Shown one piece after another: positions 50,127 through 58,757 of a stretch of 64,000 nucleotides of DNA (the first letter of the stretch is position 1; every line of letters starts with the position of its first letter). The DNA comes from JABDIY01 sp963803845 (GTDB taxonomy: Bacteria > Actinomycetota > Acidimicrobiia > Acidimicrobiales > SZUA-35), in NCBI GenBank assembly GCA_963803845.1, contig CAWDNZ010000005.1, forward strand, positions 2,170,001 through 2,234,000. The letters are read 5' to 3'. The notes below the pieces were generated by a model. That model was not told the origin of the DNA. It ran no database searches and worked only from the letters and a program-made list of their open reading frames with translations. A program made the translations under genes and the position numbers.

Positions 50127-51241
50127 TCGTACAGGAACAGCAGCAGGATCGCCACAACGAGGACGGCGCCGATGAGTATCGCCCTCGTCAGGTTCTCGAT
50201 CGACATCTCAACGAAGGTCGCCGGCCGGAAGATCGTCGTGTCATAGTCGAGCTCGGGCAGGCCGGGGGCCATCTCGGCCATGGCGTCCTCGACGCCGTGG
50301 GTGACCTCCACCGTGTTGGCCCAGGGGAACTTCTCGACGATCAGGAGCAGACCTTCGCCATCGTTGACGACAGCATCGCCGATCATCGGCCAGGTGCCGT
50401 GGATCACCGATCCGACGTCTTCCAGCCGCAGCTGATTGCCAGCGGCGTCTGTCCGAGCATTGATCGGGACCTGGCCCAGGGTTTCTGCGTCCTGGACGGA
50501 GCTGATGTAGTTGACCGGTAGCCGGTTGGCTGCCGTGTCGAGGTTCCCGCCTGTCCCGATGACCGAGCCCTCGGAGTACTGAACCATTCCGGAGTCGAGG
50601 GTGTCGGACATGACCTGCATGACCTCGGCCGACGTGATGTCGTGCAGGGCCATCAGCTCGGAGTCGATCTGCATGGTCGGCAAGTCGATCCGCTCGCCCC
50701 AGATGGCCACGTTGGCCACGCCGGGGACCCGTAGCAGGCGCTGACGGATCGTCCAGTAGGTGATCATCGAGAGGTCGATGGTCGACAGGGTGTCGCTGCT
50801 GATACCGATCTTCACCGTCCGGGCTGTCGACGACAGCGGTGGCAGCATGTTCGGTGGCGCGGCCCAGGTCGGAAGCGTTGGGATGACGAGCGACATCCGC
50901 TCCTGGATTGCCTGCCTGGCCTCCATGAGATCGGTCCCCCGACTGAAGATCAGCTTGATCGACGACAGCTGCTCGACCGACTTGGAGCGCATGGTCTCCA
51001 GGCGGGGGAGGCCGGAGAAGGACTCCTCCATCGGGGCGGTGATCAGGGCCTCCACCTCCTCGGCCGACAACCCGAGCGCGGGGGTCTGGATCTCGACCTG
51101 GGGTGGAGCGAACTCGGGGAAGACGTCGATCGGCATCCGCTGCACCTGTAGCACGCCGAGCAGCAGTATCAGCCCGGCCATAAAGGCGACCAGATACCGG
51201 TAGCGGAGACTTAAATGGACCAGCGAGCGAAGTTCTTTCAC
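50024..51241 (-). CDS. RND efflux pump 2, N-terminal part before a frameshift
   Basis: The start is GTG 51241, overlapping the stop of the adaptor lipoprotein gene (GTGA). The 405 residues include the first membrane helix, the typical MPIDVFPEFAPPQVEIQTPALGLSAEEVE block, the first porter domain, and helices 2-3 up to SATIIPMSLMATLLIMPFLG, where the frame is lost and 7 foreign residues precede a stop. A CusA/CzcA-type pump is expected. In a monoderm host, RND pumps act in the cytoplasmic membrane. It is the last gene of the tandem pump operon. Confidence 0.88.
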   Translation of the reverse strand: MKELRSLVHLSLRYRYLVAFMAGLILLLGVLQVQRMPIDVFPEFAPPQVEIQTPALGLSAEEVEALITAPMEESFSGLPRLETMRSKSVEQLSSIKLIFSRGTDLMEARQAIQERMSLVIPTLPTWAAPPNMLPPLSSTARTVKIGISSDTLSTIDLSMITYWTIRQRLLRVPGVANVAIWGERIDLPTMQIDSELMALHDITSAEVMQVMSDTLDSGMVQYSEGSVIGTGGNLDTAANRLPVNYISSVQDAETLGQVPINARTDAAGNQLRLEDVGSVIHGTWPMIGDAVVNDGEGLLLIVEKFPWANTVEVTHGVEDAMAEMAPGLPELDYDTTIFRPATFVEMSIENLTRAILIGAVLVVAILLLFLYEWRTALISATIIPMSLMATLLIMPFLGPRCRRST

Positions 51242-51702
51242 TTTCCTACTCCGGTGTCAGTGCCGTAAAGTTCGGCGACGGATGCAATGGCGACCTCGGT
51301 GCCCGGTTCGGGTCCGTCCGTGAGGACCACGAGGTCGCCCTCGATGTAGTCGATGGTGATCGGCGTCCGCCGGTAGCTCAGTGGCTCGGGGTGCGCGTAG
51401 ACCCAGGTGTCACCGATGGTGTCGTAGATGATGGCCGCGTAGGGCACAGTCAGCCGCATGCTGCCGTCGACGGTCTGCTCCAACACCGGGGCGGTCGCCA
51501 TGACGAGTCGCTCCGACGCCCTCTGCGTCAACACGACGGTGTTGATGTCGTCGACCTCGTCGGCCACCAGCTCGTAGGGGACGGTCTTGATGGCAGTCGG
51601 CTCGTCGCTGCAGGCGGCCAGCGGGAGGGCCACTGCGGCGATGGCCGGGAGGGCCAGGGGCCATCTGGGCCGCCTCGGCCGGGAGCGTTGTCTACACCGC
51701 AT
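51238..51702 (-). CDS. miniature membrane-fusion-protein lipoprotein
   Basis: Product of 154 residues from ATG 51702, starting 11 nt inside the end of pump 1. A basic N-terminus and hydrophobic helix end in the lipobox LAACS, so it is probably a lipoprotein. The remainder resembles only the C-terminal barrel and membrane-proximal part of CusB/HlyD adaptors: VLEQTVDGSMRLTVPYAAIIYDTIGDTWVYAHPEPLSYRRTPI...GDLVVLTDGPEPGTEV. The hairpin and lipoyl domains that reach an outer-membrane channel are absent. It is coupled on both sides to RND pump genes, so I infer a monoderm-type periplasm-side adaptor. Confidence 0.75.
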   Translation of the reverse strand: MRCRQRSRPRRPRWPLALPAIAAVALPLAACSDEPTAIKTVPYELVADEVDDINTVVLTQRASERLVMATAPVLEQTVDGSMRLTVPYAAIIYDTIGDTWVYAHPEPLSYRRTPITIDYIEGDLVVLTDGPEPGTEVAIASVAELYGTDTGVGK

Positions 51703-54700
51703 CGTCGGCCCCCTGGGTAATGAGCGGAGCCGATGTTTGCTCGACCTGGCCGTCGTTCCCGTTGCCGGACCAGGTCCGATCGACTGCGATGATCGGCTCA
51801 CGGTCGATTGGGTCCTCGATGATCGGCTCACGGTCGATTGGGTCCTCAAGGTCGACGCCGGGCCGGAAGAGGTCATACAGCATTGGGACGACAAGCGTCG
51901 TCGACAGGAGCGTGGTCACCAGCCCGCAGAGAATCACCACCGCCATCGGCCGGAGAATCTCGAGCCCGGGGGCGCTGCCGAACAACAGGGCCGGCACGAG
52001 GAAGGTGGCCACCATGAGTGTGGTGGCCAGGACGGCCGGAGCCCGCTCCCGGAAGGCCTGGTCGATCAGCTCCGGCCCGGGCTCGGGGGAGTCGAGCTCC
52101 AGGCGACGGACCTGGTCGACGGCCAGCACGGCGTGGCGGATGGCGATGCCGAAGACGGCGAGGAGGCCGAACATCACGGGCAGGGTCAGTTCGCCGCCGG
52201 TCAGAATGGCCCCGACGACAGCGCCGAACAGGGCGACCAGGGCCGAGGCCATCAACCCGAGGGCGAGCCGCCAGCCACCGAACACCGACTGGATCAGGAG
52301 GTAGGTGCCGATCAGGACGGCCAGGACCACGACCGGGATGCGCCACCGGCCTCCCTGCCCATCGGCTGGGCCGCCGACGATCTCGGCCCGTGACTCGGGC
52401 TCGAAGCTGACCTCCATCAGGGCAGTGCGGATGTCGTCGGCCACGGCGTCGGCGCTGCGTCCGTCGATGATCACGTTGACGTCGGTGTAGCGGGAGACTG
52501 CATCGCGCTGGATCGATGCCGTCCCCTCCACCGTTTCGACCCGGGCCAGCTCACCGAGCGGCACCAGCGACCCGTCCGGCAGCTCGATCGGCATCGAATC
52601 AAAGTCGGAGGCCTCGTCCCGTAGCTCGGGCTCGCCCCACACCACCACGTCGAAGACCTTCTGCTCCTCGAAGAGGCTGCCGACCTGCAGTCCGGAGACC
52701 AACGTGGTCGCCTGGCGACGGACATCGCCGGGGAGGATGCCGAAACGTTCGGCCGCCTCCAGGTCGACCGTGACATCGATCTGGGGCTCGAGCACACGCT
52801 CGGGGACGGTGGCGCTGGCCACCCCATCGACCACGTCGACCAGATCGGCTATCTCGTTGGCCTTGGCGTCGAGCTGGTCGAAATCGATCCCGTAGACCCG
52901 AACGGTGACATCGGCGTCCGGCCCGTTGAGGGCTTCGTCGAGTCGCTCGGGAATGAACGTCTGGAGGACCTCGACCGACCCGGGGAGGTCCGCCGTTGCT
53001 TGCTCGACGGCTTGGACCGTTGCGGCGCGGTCGGCACCGTCGGCGAACCGAACCCATACGTCGGCGGTGTTGATGTCGACGACGAGGTCGCCCGTCTCGG
53101 CCCGCCCGATGTGGGCACTCACGCCTTCGACCCCATCGATGGCCGTCAGGTCCTCGGTGATGGCGCCGATCGTCGACATCATCGCCGCCGGGGAGGTGCC
53201 GGGCGCGGCTTCCCACCGAACCCGGGCGCTGTCCTGTTGGAAGGTCGGGGTCCACGCCGTGTTCATCAGCAGCAGGGCCGCCAGCCCCCCTACCGCCAGG
53301 CTCCCGGCGACGGCGAGCGTCGCAGTCCGGCCGATCCGACCGACCAGACCAGTCAGAGCGTCGTGGAACGACTCGAACCGAGTGGCCAGCGGTGACGGAT
53401 CCGGGGCGTTAGCGACGTCGCCAAGCAGGAGGACGGTCAGGCCAGGCGTCAGGAGCAGAGCGACGGCGAACGACACCAGAACGGCGATGACGTACGACGT
53501 GACCAGTGGCGAGAACAGGTCGCCGGTGAGCCCCTGGAAGAATAAGACCGGGACCACGGCCAACAACAGGATCATCGTCGCCGAGACGAGGGTCCGGCGG
53601 GTCCGGATCGCAGACAGAAAGATCGGCATCCTCGAGGGGCCGGTCTGACCCGTCTCTCGCTCTTGTCTCAAGCGGCGGGTCGCGTTGTCGGTGTCGACGA
53701 CGACGTCGTCGACGATCACCCCCAGGGCGATAAGCAGCCCGCCAATGGTCATGATGTTGAGCGACAGGCCCTGCCAATCGAAGATGAGAAGGGTGACCGC
53801 CAGGCTGGTCAGGATCACGGCGAAGGCGATCACCGCGCTCCGCCAGCTCGACAGGAACAACGCCAGCAGAAGGACCGCCAGGACAAGTCCGATGCCCAGG
53901 ACGGTGGTCAGGTTGCTGGTCATCGACTCGATGTAAGCTGCGGACCGGAACACCTCGGTGTCGATGTCGACGCCTGGGAGGCCGGCCCTCATCGTGCTCA
54001 ACGTGGTCTGGACGTCGTCGGCGATCGCCACCGGATCGGCGTCGGGGAACCGCTCGATGACGAGGATCATCCCGGTCTCACCATTGACGGCGGCGTCACC
54101 GATCAGCTGCTGGTGGCTCTCGATCACGTTCGTGATGTCGGCGACCGAAAGGTCGGGATGGTTGACGACCGGAACCTTGCCGAGGTCTTCGGGCGTGGCG
54201 ATCGGGAGGAGGTGGCGGATCCCGAGCCGCTGGTTCGGCGTGTCGATGAAACCGCCGGTGCCGGGCTTGGACGACTCGAGGAAGCTCAGCGGCGAGACCC
54301 ACAGGGCCTCGCCGACCGTCTCGACCACTTCGTCGAGCGAGACGCCGGCGGCGCCGAGGTCGGTGGGGTCGACCAACACCTGTAGCTGGCGGTCACGGTG
54401 ACCCCAAACCGCGACGTTGGCCACACCGGGCACGCCGAGGAGGCGGGGCTTGATGTTCCACCGGGCCAGGACGCCCAGCTCGACCAGCGACATGTCGTCG
54501 GAGCTCAGGCCGACCATCATCACCCGGCTGTTCGACGAGAGCGGTTGCAGCATGAGCGGGGGCTTCGACACGTTGGGCAGGGCGTGGGCCTGGGTCATCC
54601 GCTCCTGGACCATCTGCCGGGCCCGGATCGGATCGGTGCCCGGCTCGAAAACCATGACGATCGAGGACAACCCGTCGACCGACTCCGAGCGGATCTCGTC

Positions 54701-54940
54701 GAGCCAGGCCACCCCGTTGAGGAGATCGGCCTCGAGCGGAACCGTGATCAGTGATTCCACTTCGGCGGCGGAGAGACCGAGGGCCTCGGTCTGCACCTCG
54801 ACAAGCGGCGGATCGAACTCCGGGAACACGTCGACGGTCGACGAGCGCAATTGTATTGCACCCATCAAAACCGTTACCCCAGCCAGCACGACCAGTGCGA
54901 CGCGGGCGCGTAGACTAACATCGACAAACCATCGGATCAT
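51692..54940 (-). CDS. RND efflux pump 1
   Basis: Product of 1082 residues from ATG 54940, chosen because AAGGGAG lies 6 nt upstream; a longer reading to 55162 adds non-homologous sequence. It has two halves, each with a helix bundle and porter domain: STVDVFPEFDPPLVEVQTEALGLSAAEVE near the start, IMTIGGLLIALGVIVDDVVVDTDN with the proton-relay Asp residues in helix 4, and the second helix bundle near the end. It matches the CusA-like RND branch. The C-terminal tail has a duplicated acidic decapeptide. It overlaps the adaptor gene by 11 nt, forming a pump-adaptor-pump operon. Confidence 0.9.
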   Translation of the reverse strand: MIRWFVDVSLRARVALVVLAGVTVLMGAIQLRSSTVDVFPEFDPPLVEVQTEALGLSAAEVESLITVPLEADLLNGVAWLDEIRSESVDGLSSIVMVFEPGTDPIRARQMVQERMTQAHALPNVSKPPLMLQPLSSNSRVMMVGLSSDDMSLVELGVLARWNIKPRLLGVPGVANVAVWGHRDRQLQVLVDPTDLGAAGVSLDEVVETVGEALWVSPLSFLESSKPGTGGFIDTPNQRLGIRHLLPIATPEDLGKVPVVNHPDLSVADITNVIESHQQLIGDAAVNGETGMILVIERFPDADPVAIADDVQTTLSTMRAGLPGVDIDTEVFRSAAYIESMTSNLTTVLGIGLVLAVLLLALFLSSWRSAVIAFAVILTSLAVTLLIFDWQGLSLNIMTIGGLLIALGVIVDDVVVDTDNATRRLRQERETGQTGPSRMPIFLSAIRTRRTLVSATMILLLAVVPVLFFQGLTGDLFSPLVTSYVIAVLVSFAVALLLTPGLTVLLLGDVANAPDPSPLATRFESFHDALTGLVGRIGRTATLAVAGSLAVGGLAALLLMNTAWTPTFQQDSARVRWEAAPGTSPAAMMSTIGAITEDLTAIDGVEGVSAHIGRAETGDLVVDINTADVWVRFADGADRAATVQAVEQATADLPGSVEVLQTFIPERLDEALNGPDADVTVRVYGIDFDQLDAKANEIADLVDVVDGVASATVPERVLEPQIDVTVDLEAAERFGILPGDVRRQATTLVSGLQVGSLFEEQKVFDVVVWGEPELRDEASDFDSMPIELPDGSLVPLGELARVETVEGTASIQRDAVSRYTDVNVIIDGRSADAVADDIRTALMEVSFEPESRAEIVGGPADGQGGRWRIPVVVLAVLIGTYLLIQSVFGGWRLALGLMASALVALFGAVVGAILTGGELTLPVMFGLLAVFGIAIRHAVLAVDQVRRLELDSPEPGPELIDQAFRERAPAVLATTLMVATFLVPALLFGSAPGLEILRPMAVVILCGLVTTLLSTTLVVPMLYDLFRPGVDLEDPIDREPIIEDPIDREPIIAVDRTWSGNGNDGQVEQTSAPLITQGADDAV
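51788..51847. repeat. perfect 30-bp tandem duplication in pump 1 tail
   Basis: Two identical 30-bp units (51788-51817 and 51818-51847) encode EDPIDREPII twice at the C-terminus of pump 1. The unit is a multiple of three, so the frame is kept. The perfect identity suggests a recent slippage event or an unstable tail. Confidence 0.85.
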
Positions 54941-55014
54941 GCCGCTACTCCCTTTCTTGAGTTCATCTTCAGACTCGAGGTATTGATCAGTCGTTCGAGC
55001 ATTGGTTCTTCCGT

Positions 55015-55635
55015 TCAGTTCAGGCGTCGCAGGTAGTACCGGCGACGGCGGGTTTGAAGAAGGTGTTGACCTTCGGTCATGAGGGCCTTGATTGTTGGGT
55101 CTGTCTGGAGCATTCGTCCTGCGGTCTCCACGGTGTGCGCATCGGGGTGGGACACCACCCAAACCAACCGCCCATCATCGCCGAAGACGTTGACGCCGAA
55201 CATGACCGGTGCGTTCAGGCTTTGTCGCTTCTGCTCGGCCAGGTTCGCACCCCATGCGATCGCTTCGTTGGCAGCATCGGCGGTGGCGTAAGCGACCCGA
55301 GCGGTCACGAATGGGGCGGGCGGTCCCTGTGGTTCACCGGAAACGATTTCGAGAAGTGCCTCCACACGAGGGGCGGGAAACTGTACCGACGACCGATCCG
55401 GGTCGTCTTCTCGGTAATCCGAGCACAGTGCCGATTGGAGGGCATCCATCTGAACCAAGTTCTGAAGGCGGGCCGACCAGACCAGTTGGGTTCCACTAGC
55501 GGCGAAGGGAGCCGACCACAGTGTGATTGGAATTGCGACGAGGTTCTCAATCTGCTCGGCCAGTTCGAGGCCATCCGTGAAGGAGCGATCCGGGCTGCCA
55601 TTGTCGATTGTGCAACGAGCGGTGTGGACGTACAC
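55015..55635 (-). CDS. hypothetical protein upstream of the RND operon
   Basis: Product of 206 residues from GTG 55635. It has no signal peptide or membrane helix. The middle (RVEALLEIVSGEPQGPPAPFVTARVAYATADAANEAIAWGANLAEQKRQ) and FGVNVFGDDGRLVWVVSHPDAHTVE suggest an alpha/beta barrel-like domain, but I do not recognise a family. It ends about 75 nt before the pump 1 start on the same strand, so it may be the first gene of the pump operon. Confidence 0.6.
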   Translation of the reverse strand: MYVHTARCTIDNGSPDRSFTDGLELAEQIENLVAIPITLWSAPFAASGTQLVWSARLQNLVQMDALQSALCSDYREDDPDRSSVQFPAPRVEALLEIVSGEPQGPPAPFVTARVAYATADAANEAIAWGANLAEQKRQSLNAPVMFGVNVFGDDGRLVWVVSHPDAHTVETAGRMLQTDPTIKALMTEGQHLLQTRRRRYYLRRLN

Positions 55636-55760
55636 GTGAGTTCCTGGCTAGAGGTGGCTCTCACACTGCTTCGAGACAGTTCGGAATGCAAGCCCTCGCG
55701 GCCGCCTGTGACCAGGGCAGTATGCGTCTACGACGGGGCCGCGACGGCGCCGCGATGTTG

Positions 55761-55828
55761 GCGCGACGCAACGCAGAGCGCGACGCAACCCAGAGCGCGA
55801 CGCAGCGCAGAGCGCAACGCAGCGTAAA
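55761..55828. repeat. four 17-bp tandem repeats
   Basis: Four units of 17 bp (55761-55777, 55778-55794, 55795-55811, 55812-55828) based on GCGCGACGCAACGCAGA, the first three differing at one or two positions and the last degenerate. They lie between the hypothetical gene and the downstream end of the SARP gene. The surrounding 55636-55885 stretch has no gene I can support. Confidence 0.8.
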
Positions 55829-55885
55829 GCAAGTCGCTACCCGACGAAGGGCGCTGCTTTGCGGTGTGCGCCCGCCACGCCTTGG

Positions 55886-56650
55886 TTACTGGAGTTGCTC
55901 GCGAGCCAGGACTTGGCGCTCGAGTTCCACCAGCTCGGGCCCGGGATCGAGACCAATCTCGTCCTGGAGGGTCCGACGTACCTCGGCATAGGCACGGAGC
56001 GCTTCGCTCTGTCGGCCGGACTTGTACAGAGCGGTGATCAGAAGACACCAGCGCCGCTCTCGCAGCGGCTGTTCGGTGGCGAGCTTGGTAAGTTCGCTGA
56101 TGTTGGGCGAACCCATGCTCATTCGCACCTGCGCCCGGTCTTCTTCGGCCCGGAGGCGGAGCTCGGTGATCTGGGCGGCCGCCGCTTTGCCGCAACGGCT
56201 GGCCCCGAGGTCCACCCATGGCTCACCGCTCACGGTCAGCCCGAGCGCTTCGGTGAACCGGAGATCAGCTTGGCGGAACTCGTTGCCTGCCGACAGCTTT
56301 TGGGCGGCGCTGACCAGGGTTACAAAGCGATGAAGATCAACCTGGTCATCGCTGGCCTGTATCCGATAGCCGCCCGGGGTGGTCTCCACGGTGAGTTCAC
56401 CGAGATGCCGGCGTAACCGCATCACGAGCGTTCGGATGGCGTGGGCCGGATCGCGCGGCGGCCCATCTCCCCAGAGCAGATCGGTGAGACGATTGGTGGA
56501 TTGATGGAGCCCCGGCTTCATGAGCAGGGCGGACAACAGCGCCCGCTCGCGGTGGCCACCGATTCGGATCTCGGCACCGTCCACGACTGGGGCAACGGGC
56601 CCGAAGGCTCGAAATGACACAGCCGTACATGAAGTAAGAACAGCGTCCAT
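55886..56650 (-). CDS. SARP/BTAD-family transcriptional regulator
   Basis: Product of 254 residues from ATG 56650, with GGAGG 6 nt upstream. Residues about 12-100 are an OmpR-type winged helix (ALLSALLMKPGLHQSTNRLTDLLWGD, AIRTLVMRLRRHLG, TTPGGYRI), and about 105-254 a bacterial transcriptional activation domain with TPR-like helices (RFVTLVSAAQKLSAGN, RRWCLLITALYKSGRQSEALRAYAEVRRTLQDEIGLDPGPEL). This small SARP layout is typical of activators that bind direct repeats upstream of their targets. It lies upstream of the hypothetical gene and pump operon, its likely targets. Confidence 0.9.
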   Translation of the reverse strand: MDAVLTSCTAVSFRAFGPVAPVVDGAEIRIGGHRERALLSALLMKPGLHQSTNRLTDLLWGDGPPRDPAHAIRTLVMRLRRHLGELTVETTPGGYRIQASDDQVDLHRFVTLVSAAQKLSAGNEFRQADLRFTEALGLTVSGEPWVDLGASRCGKAAAAQITELRLRAEEDRAQVRMSMGSPNISELTKLATEQPLRERRWCLLITALYKSGRQSEALRAYAEVRRTLQDEIGLDPGPELVELERQVLAREQLQ

Positions 56651-56814
56651 TCGATCCTCCTGCAAGTCGAAATAGTGCCTATCGCCCCCGAAACAACCAA
56701 TATCTTGGCTGCTGAGCCATCCTATTTCTGATCTGACGAGAACACCAGCGACGGTAACACGATGGCAACACTCGGGCCCCCAAAACGTTGAGTTCCGGGT
56801 CGCAAGCGGGCAGT

Positions 56815-56856
56815 TTTACCTTGTGTGACCAACCGTTTACCTTGTGTGGCCAACCG
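56815..56856. repeat. two adjacent 21-bp direct repeats
   Basis: TTTACCTTGTGTGACCAACC-G (56815-56835) is repeated at 56836-56856 with a single change (GACC to GGCC). The repeats lie between the SARP gene and the end of the enolase-superfamily gene. SARP activators bind direct heptamer-type repeats, so this may be a binding site, although it is about 165 nt from the SARP start. The rest of 56651-56876 shows nothing else. Confidence 0.65.
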
Positions 56857-56876
56857 GCCCAGACTCGATTTTGGGG

Positions 56877-57965
56877 CTAGCGCTCCAGCGGGAAACGTTT
56901 TTCCAGGTCCGGTGCGAAGGTGAAACCTGTGCCCGGACGATCAGGAATGACCAGTTGTCCGGCCACGATCTCGGGCGTCTCGTTGAACAGCGGCGAGAAC
57001 CAGTTCATGTGCTCCACGGAAATGCAGTTGGCCGTTGCTCCAGCGATGGCGAGACTTTGCTCGGTGAAGAAATGCGTGGAGACCGGAAGGTCATAGGCGG
57101 CGCACAGTGCCGCGGCCTTGGCGAACTCGGTGTATCCGCCGATGCGCTGCAGGTCGGGCATGATGATGTCGGCGGCTCGAGCATCGATGAGGTCCTTCAT
57201 CCCGTATCGGGTGTACTCGGTTTCACCGGTGGCGATCGGGATATCCAGGGCAGCCCGAACCTCGGCGCTGCCCCGGCGGTTGTGGGTGATGACCGGCTCT
57301 TCGAACCATGTGATGTCGAACGGCTCCATCCGGCGGCCCAGTGCAATGGCATGTTTGGGACTGAACTTCTGGTTGGCATCCACCAATAACCGCACATTGG
57401 GACCGATCGCTTCCCGGACCTTGGCCACTCGCTCGATGTCATCGTGGATACGTTCCATCCCCAGCCGGAGCTTCATGGCGGTGAATCCCTGGTCGATGAA
57501 GGAGCTGGCCTCCAGCAGCAGCTCGTCGACCGAAGAGGACAGCCACAGTCCCGAGCTGGCGTAGGTGTCCACTCGGTCCCGGCATGCTCCGAAGACCTTG
57601 TGCATCGGGAGGCCCACCGACCGGCCAACGGCATCCCAGCAGGCCATATCGATCGCCGCCATCGCCGCCACGGTGACGCCTTTGTGCCCGGTGGCGTTGA
57701 TCTCGGTCCAGATGGCCGACCAGATCGCTCCCGTATCGAAAGGATCGCGGCCAACTACGAAGTGAGACATCCCCCGCACCATTTCGTCGAAGGCACCGAG
57801 GCGATCGGCATTGATGGTGAAAATGTAGGACTGTCCGAGCACACCCTTGGCGGTCTCGATCTCCAGGAGAACACACCCCACGGATCGGATCGAATGAATA
57901 GCGGTACCGATCGGCCTGGCCAGCGGCAGCTCAACCAGTGAGGTTTGGAATCGGACGATGGGCAC
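56877..57965 (-). CDS. enolase-superfamily dehydratase/racemase (mandelate racemase type)
   Basis: Product of 362 residues with an N-terminal capping domain and a TIM barrel. Key residues are visible: the KxR-type base in TAMKLRLGM, metal ligands in LLVDANQKFS (Asp), ITWFEEPV (Glu) and IATGETEYTRYGM (Glu), and a late His in LPVSTHFFTEQSL. The pattern fits acid-sugar dehydratases or racemases of the mandelate racemase group. It is the last gene of a four-gene operon, 9 nt after the class II aldolase. The substrate, probably a hydroxy- or sugar acid, is not identified. Confidence 0.86.
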   Translation of the reverse strand: MPIVRFQTSLVELPLARPIGTAIHSIRSVGCVLLEIETAKGVLGQSYIFTINADRLGAFDEMVRGMSHFVVGRDPFDTGAIWSAIWTEINATGHKGVTVAAMAAIDMACWDAVGRSVGLPMHKVFGACRDRVDTYASSGLWLSSSVDELLLEASSFIDQGFTAMKLRLGMERIHDDIERVAKVREAIGPNVRLLVDANQKFSPKHAIALGRRMEPFDITWFEEPVITHNRRGSAEVRAALDIPIATGETEYTRYGMKDLIDARAADIIMPDLQRIGGYTEFAKAAALCAAYDLPVSTHFFTEQSLAIAGATANCISVEHMNWFSPLFNETPEIVAGQLVIPDRPGTGFTFAPDLEKRFPLER

Positions 57966-57974
57966 GCTCTGCGC

Positions 57975-58757
57975 CTACTGCCGGTACGACGGGTCAGCTT
58001 GATCCAGCATTCGCAGCAGAGCGGGCCATTCGTATTTGCCCAGAGGGAAATGGTCATACTGACGCTTGGAGAGCTCCCAGATTTCCTTGGGGCCAGGGTC
58101 GACATCGAGGCCGCTGCCATGCGCCTTGAGCAGCGTTCTACAGCCACGGATCAGGTAGTGCATGACCATGAACGCTTCGCCGGCTGTTTCCCCGACGGTG
58201 AGGAACCCGTGATTTCGCATGATGAGGGCGCGGTTGCCAGCCATGTTGGCGGCCATCCGCTCTCGTTCTTCCAACGTGAGCGAAAGGCCCTCCCAGTCGT
58301 GATAACCGATCTCGCCATAAAGCATCGATGTGTCTTGGACCAAATGCTCGAAGCCGTTCTTGAGCGCCGTAACCGCCAGGGCGTCGGGGACGTGGGCGTG
58401 GAACACCACTTTCCACTTGGGGAAGTCGTTGTGGATCGCTGAGTGAATAACGAATCCGGCGGTGTTCACATCGGCCGGCCCTTCCAGCACCATGCCATCG
58501 GCGTCCACCTTGATCAGGTTGGATGCGGTCACCTCGTTGTAGAGCAGTCCGAACTTGTTGAGGAAGAAGGCGTGATCGGTACCGGGCACGCGCATCGTGA
58601 TGTGGTTCCAGACCAGGTCGTCGTACCCGAAGTGGGCCGCCAGACGGTACATCGCCGCCAGATCAACACGAGCCGCCCATTCATCACCGGCAAAACTGGT
58701 GGCGTTGGCGGCGGTGAAGTCCTGGGCAACAACCTCTCGGTTCTCCGTTGCAGTCAT
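57975..58757 (-). CDS. class II aldolase/adducin-family protein
   Basis: Product of 260 residues. The class II aldolase fold is shown by DLVWNHITMRVPG, VIHSAIHNDFPKWKVVFHAHVPDALAVT (zinc His-x-His) and LIMRNHGFLTVGETAGEAFMVMHYL with a further His. Members cleave aldols or decarboxylate and isomerise hydroxy acids, such as 3-oxo-tetronate-4-phosphate decarboxylases. Its start overlaps the stop of the dehydrogenase gene (ATGA). The N-terminal 25 residues precede the domain and look disordered. Confidence 0.88.
   Translation of the reverse strand: MTATENREVVAQDFTAANATSFAGDEWAARVDLAAMYRLAAHFGYDDLVWNHITMRVPGTDHAFFLNKFGLLYNEVTASNLIKVDADGMVLEGPADVNTAGFVIHSAIHNDFPKWKVVFHAHVPDALAVTALKNGFEHLVQDTSMLYGEIGYHDWEGLSLTLEERERMAANMAGNRALIMRNHGFLTVGETAGEAFMVMHYLIRGCRTLLKAHGSGLDVDPGPKEIWELSKRQYDHFPLGKYEWPALLRMLDQADPSYRQ

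Noticed and set aside
54941..55162. N-terminal extension of RND pump 1
   Set aside because: The extra 74 residues have no homology or membrane helix, while ATG 54940 has a good ribosome site and begins the family pattern.
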